9,545 bases of DNA, taken from positions 1 through 9,545 of the forward strand of contig CAMFLG010000086.1 in NCBI GenBank assembly GCA_945957495.1, in the 5' to 3' direction. Both the position numbers and the translations under genes were made by a program. Shown piece by piece: positions 7,130-9,545 of this stretch (its first letter is position 1; the number at the start of each line of letters is the position of its first letter). The DNA is from an uncultured Pseudorhodobacter sp. (GTDB taxonomy: Bacteria; Pseudomonadota; Alphaproteobacteria; Rhodobacterales; Rhodobacteraceae). Under the pieces are notes generated by a model that was not told where the DNA came from, did no database searches, and worked only from the letters and a program-made list of their open reading frames with translations.

Positions 7130-8060
7130 GATCGCCAACCTGTCCGTCACCCTGCCGTCGCGGCGTGGCCCGTTGCATGTCTTGCGCCGCATTGACCTGT
7201 CGATGGCCAAAGGCCAGATCCACGGGCTGATCGGTGAATCCGGCTGCGGCAAGACGATGACGGCGATGGCTTTGCTGGGGTTGTTGCCCGAAGGGGCCGT
7301 GGTTGCAGCCGACCGGTTTCGCTTTGACGGCGACGAGGTGGCGGGCCGGGTGAAAACCCTGCGCGGCCGCCGCATCGCCCTGATCTCGCAAGATCCAGCC
7401 GCAGCACTGAACCCGGTTCTGACCATCGGCAGGCAGATGGATGATGTGATCCGCAGCCACCATGCCCTGCCCCGGCCTGAACGTCAGGCCAAGGCAGTGG
7501 ATATCCTTGCGGCCACCGGTTTGCCCGACCCGCAGAACCTGTTGCGGCGCTATCCGCATCAACTGTCGGGTGGCATGCAGCAGCGGGTGGTCATTGCACA
7601 GGCACTGGCGACGGGGGCCGATTTCCTGATTGCCGACGAACCGACGACCGCGCTGGATGTGACCGTCGGTGCCCAGGTGCTGCGGCTCCTGCGTGATCTG
7701 GTGGCAAGCCGTGGCCTGACCGTGCTGATGATCACGCATGACATGGATGTGGTGGCCGAAACCTGCGACCGCGCCACTGTGCTTTATGCCGGGATTTCGG
7801 TGGAAGAGGGCCCGGTGGGCGCCTTGCTTGACCACCCCCGCCATCCCTACACCCAAGCCCTGTTGGCGGCCCTGCCCGATGCTGCACCGCATGGCGCGCG
7901 CCTTGCGGCGGTTGAAGGCAGCATTCCCCCCCCGACCGAAACGCTGCCCGGCTGCGCCTTTGCCGCCCGCTGCCCGCATGCCACCGCCGCCTGCGCGGCC
8001 CCGCCGCCGCTGCGAAATGCGGGTGGCCAAAGCTGGTCCTGCCATCTGGAGCTGCCATGA
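7122..8060 (+). CDS. ABC transporter ATP-binding protein, DppD-type
   Basis: This 312-residue ATPase drives import. It shows Walker A GESGCGKT (38-45), Q-loop SQDP with Q90, signature LSGGMQQR (148-155), Walker B FLIADEP (168-174, catalytic E173) and switch histidine H206 in ITHDM, so it should be catalytically competent. The C-terminal oligopeptide-transporter extension begins at HPYTQALLAALPD (241-253) and carries four cysteines at 278, 284, 291 and 307. These cysteines are typical of DppD/OppD tails, for which an iron-sulfur cluster has been reported in a mycobacterial DppD. The start at 7122 has GGAGAG at 7109-7114 and an 8-base overlap with the DppC-type gene. It should pair with the following ATPase. 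Confidence 0.93.
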   Translation: MLEIANLSVTLPSRRGPLHVLRRIDLSMAKGQIHGLIGESGCGKTMTAMALLGLLPEGAVVAADRFRFDGDEVAGRVKTLRGRRIALISQDPAAALNPVLTIGRQMDDVIRSHHALPRPERQAKAVDILAATGLPDPQNLLRRYPHQLSGGMQQRVVIAQALATGADFLIADEPTTALDVTVGAQVLRLLRDLVASRGLTVLMITHDMDVVAETCDRATVLYAGISVEEGPVGALLDHPRHPYTQALLAALPDAAPHGARLAAVEGSIPPPTETLPGCAFAARCPHATAACAAPPPLRNAGGQSWSCHLELP

Positions 8061-8848
8061 GCGCGGTCTTGTCCGTCGAAAACCTTGTTCTGCGCTACCC
8101 GGCGCGCGGCCTGTTTGCGCCGCGCCCCGACCCCGCGCTGCGCGGCATCAGCCTGAACCTTGGCCCCGGTGAAACCCTTGGGCTTGTTGGGGAAAGCGGT
8201 TCGGGCAAATCAAGCCTGTTGCGCGCGATCCTGGGACTGATCCCCTATGAAAGCGGCAGCATCCGTATTCTGGGCGAAGATTGGCGCCAGCTTTCCGCCG
8301 CCGGTCTGCGCCGCGCCCGGCAAGGGGTTGGCGTGGTGGCACAGAACCCGTTCCTTTCGCTCAGCCCGCGCCTGACCGTGGCTGAGATCCTGGCCGAACC
8401 CCTGCTGGCACGCGGCGACCGCGCCGGCCCTGCCTTGAATGGCCAATGTGCCGCGCTGTTGTCGCGCTGCGGCCTGCCGCCCGATTTCCTGAACCGCCGC
8501 GCGCGGGCCTTGTCAGGAGGACAGGCGCAGCGCGTGGCCATCGCCCGCGCGCTGGCACTGGGGCCGCGCCTGCTGATCCTGGACGAGCCGACCTCGGCGC
8601 TGGATGTCTCGGTTCAGGCACAGATCCTGAACCTGCTGGCCGACCTGAAAGCCGAAATGGGCCTTTCCATGCTGTTTGTGACCCACAACCTGAAGGTCGT
8701 GGCCCATGTCGCCGACCGTCTGTCGGTGATGCGCCGCGGCGAGATCATCGAGACGGGCCTTGCGACAGACCTGATCCTTGCCCCCCGCGAAAGCTATACC
8801 CGCGATCTGCTCGGCTTCGGCCTGCGCAAGCCGAAGGCTTTGGCCTGA
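8057..8848 (+). CDS. ABC transporter ATP-binding protein, DppF-type
   Basis: This 263-residue second ATPase is the last gene of the operon and overlaps the first ATPase by 4 bases. It has Walker A GESGSGKS (45-52), Q-loop AQNP with Q96, signature LSGGQAQR (152-159), Walker B LLILDEP (172-178, catalytic E177) and switch histidine H210 in VTHN. It ends soon after the ATPase core (ESYTRDLLGFGL, 245-256) and lacks the cysteine-bearing extension seen in its partner and in longer DppF/OppF proteins. Among short DppF-like subunits (for example in nickel-type systems) this is normal and not a truncation. The ribosome site is GGAG at 8048-8051. A heterodimer with the upstream subunit is expected. Confidence 0.93.
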   Translation: MSAVLSVENLVLRYPARGLFAPRPDPALRGISLNLGPGETLGLVGESGSGKSSLLRAILGLIPYESGSIRILGEDWRQLSAAGLRRARQGVGVVAQNPFLSLSPRLTVAEILAEPLLARGDRAGPALNGQCAALLSRCGLPPDFLNRRARALSGGQAQRVAIARALALGPRLLILDEPTSALDVSVQAQILNLLADLKAEMGLSMLFVTHNLKVVAHVADRLSVMRRGEIIETGLATDLILAPRESYTRDLLGFGLRKPKALA

Positions 8849-8900
8849 CCACGGCCGATACGGCGCTGCCTGTCGGCCCGCTGACCCGTTTTTGGTGAAA

Positions 8901-8927
8901 CCACGAAGGTATCGTGGCGGTTTTTTT
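8901..8927 (+). terminator. Rho-independent terminator of the operon
   Basis: CCACGA (8901-8906) pairs perfectly with TCGTGG (8912-8917) around a 5-base loop, and seven T follow at 8921-8927 after a CGG spacer. It lies 52 bases beyond the stop of the last ATPase gene, where the transcript should end. A weaker potential hairpin (GGCCGA 8853-8858 with TCGGCC 8873-8878, followed by five T at 8889-8893) precedes it and might assist. Confidence 0.75.
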
Positions 8928-9152
8928 GAAAAGCGACACCCCCTCGGCACCTTTGCCCAGCCAAGCAAAGATCACGCTAAATGCCTTTGCGGCTGTTCGC
9001 GGTGACTTCGCATCACTTGTCTGGAAAGGTCTGGAATTGTCGCGTTGCCCTTAAATCCGAGACACAGCGCGCTTGAGGGAGTGGACAAAACACGGGGGCC
9101 GTCGTCGGTGGTCTGGCCTGTGCTAAGGTAAGCTCTTTGCGAAGGGGCTGCC
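8928..9152. other. Intergenic stretch after the operon terminator
   Basis: I see no supported gene here. Short open frames on both strands lack ribosome sites and family features. From about 9070 the sequence (GGGAGTGGACAAAACACG and on to the ATG at 9153) has the spacing expected for the left end and leader of an insertion sequence, but no matching terminal inverted repeat is present in the window to prove it. Confidence 0.4.
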
Positions 9153-9215
9153 ATGGACGTTCGTATTCCGATCGAAACGACCTTCGATAATGGGGAGATG
9201 GCCACTTCTCTCTGA
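9153..9215 (+). pseudogene. Truncated start of an ISKra4-like transposase gene
   Basis: ATG 9153, preceded by AAGGGG (9142-9147) at good spacing, opens a frame encoding MDVRIPIETTFDNGE, which resembles the N-terminus of ISKra4-family transposases as I remember them. After about 15-16 codons the similarity ends and the frame stops at 9213-9215. Just past the break, sequence matching the left-hand flank repeat begins (9205), so the transposase gene is fused to an unrelated gene fragment. The element is dead here. The family call rests on a short motif and could be wrong; truncation of whatever gene this was is clear. Confidence 0.45.
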
Positions 9216-9255
9216 GATTGATGCAGCGATCCGGAGCAGGTGCACCAAGACCTGA
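9205..9255 (+). pseudogene. C-terminal fragment related to the left-hand partial gene
   Basis: In this frame the sequence encodes LLSEIDAAIRSRCTKT followed by a TGA at 9253-9255. The first 11 residues are identical to the tail of the gene ending at 109, while the last few differ. It has no start of its own and begins at the junction with the transposase-like sequence, so it is a detached 3' end. The protein family is not recognised. Confidence 0.5.
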
Positions 9256-9402
9256 TCGCCATGGTGTGACCAGATGGGCTAAACCAAGGCGTGAGTTCAC
9301 CAGCTAAGGTTCAGCCCGGTGCACGATCCCTGCTCTGCGCCGTCAGAGCTGCGCGAAGCCGCGCCAGCGCCGTCCGACCGATCACAAGTGGGGTCTGCAG
9401 CC
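9205..9402 (+). repeat. Right copy of the diverged direct repeat flanking the operon
   Basis: This is colinear and in the same orientation as 59-254. On this side the LytTR frame continues intact beyond the repeat edge at 9402, whereas the left copy ends there and joins unrelated DNA. The right copy therefore looks closer to the ancestral state on its LytTR side. On its other side it is cut at 9205 by transposase-like sequence. Confidence 0.8.
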
Positions 9403-9545
9403 CATCCGCTGTGACAGTGGCACTGTTGCGATCTTTCACCACGAGCCCGCGCACCCGCCCGATGTTGAGGATCAGCGACCGGTCCAGCCGCAGGAAAGGC
9501 GGGCCGGGCGCAAGCGCATCGAACTGGCTGAGCGTCTTGAGGATG
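9311..9545 (-). CDS. LytTR-domain DNA-binding protein, C-terminal part (partial)
   Basis: The minus strand encodes 77 residues plus a stop (complement of 9311-9313) and continues past the window edge. The peptide shows LytTR-domain features: PFLRLDRSLILNIGRVRGL (residues 16-34 of the visible part), then strand-rich VVKDRNSATVTADG (35-48) and a final LVIGRTALARLRAAL helix (53-67). LytTR domains bind DNA through beta strands and are found in response regulators and in membrane-anchored regulators; which kind this is depends on the unseen N-terminal part. The gene converges on the operon and shares no transcript with it. A broken copy of its 3' end lies at 164-254. Confidence 0.75.
   Translation of the reverse strand, partial: ILKTLSQFDALAPGPPFLRLDRSLILNIGRVRGLVVKDRNSATVTADGLQTPLVIGRTALARLRAALTAQSRDRAPG

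Noticed and set aside
8853..8893. GGCCGA/TCGGCC hairpin as the main terminator
   Set aside because: The loop is 14 bases and the T-run starts 10 bases after the stem, so it is weaker than the compact hairpin with seven T at 8901-8927.
8972..9300. Minus-strand open frames downstream of the terminator
   Set aside because: No start signals or recognisable domains; they cross the transposase-like fragment and the repeat boundary, which argues against a real gene.
1..9545. CRISPR arrays, tRNA or rRNA genes, phage or plasmid origins
   Set aside because: No regularly spaced short repeats, tRNA-like cloverleaf signals or replication motifs were seen on either strand.

Overview
The window reads as a high-GC alphaproteobacterium, most likely Rhodobacterales (Rhodobacter/Paracoccus-like). 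This rests on strong G/C bias at third codon positions, tightly packed ATGA-overlapping genes and the general style of the proteins. It is an inference, not a database match.

The centre (549-8848) is one eight-gene, plus-strand operon. It runs: Lrp/AsnC-type regulator; short hydantoinase/oxoprolinase-type ASKHA enzyme; DUF917 protein (the family Pfam associates with S-methyl-thiohydantoin desulfurase); then a complete dipeptide/nickel-type ABC importer made of a Tat-exported family 5 binding protein, two permeases and two ATPases. Almost every junction is an overlap (ATGA or 8 nt) or a gap of a few bases, so the genes are very probably co-transcribed and translationally coupled. A hairpin followed by seven T (8901-8927) closes the unit. 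The simplest reading is uptake of a small amide-like or cyclic ureide/thiohydantoin-like compound by the ABC system, intracellular processing by the ASKHA/DUF917 pair, and control by the ligand-sensing first gene. The real substrate cannot be read from the sequence.

The left flank (1-548) holds the 3' end of an unrecognised plus-strand gene, a broken piece of a LytTR-domain gene on the minus strand, a gene-poor stretch, and two inverted repeats upstream of the regulator that could be operators. The right flank (8849-9545) holds the terminator, the start of what looks like an ISKra4-type transposase gene cut off after about 15 codons, a fragment similar to the left-hand gene end, and the intact C-terminal part of a LytTR-domain protein on the minus strand, running off the window.

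The two flanks are related. Positions 59-254 and 9205-9402 are colinear, diverged direct repeats covering the same gene-end plus LytTR-end arrangement. The operon therefore sits between two versions of one locus, next to transposon debris. This suggests insertion, duplication or rearrangement at this site. The operon genes themselves show no obvious compositional break.
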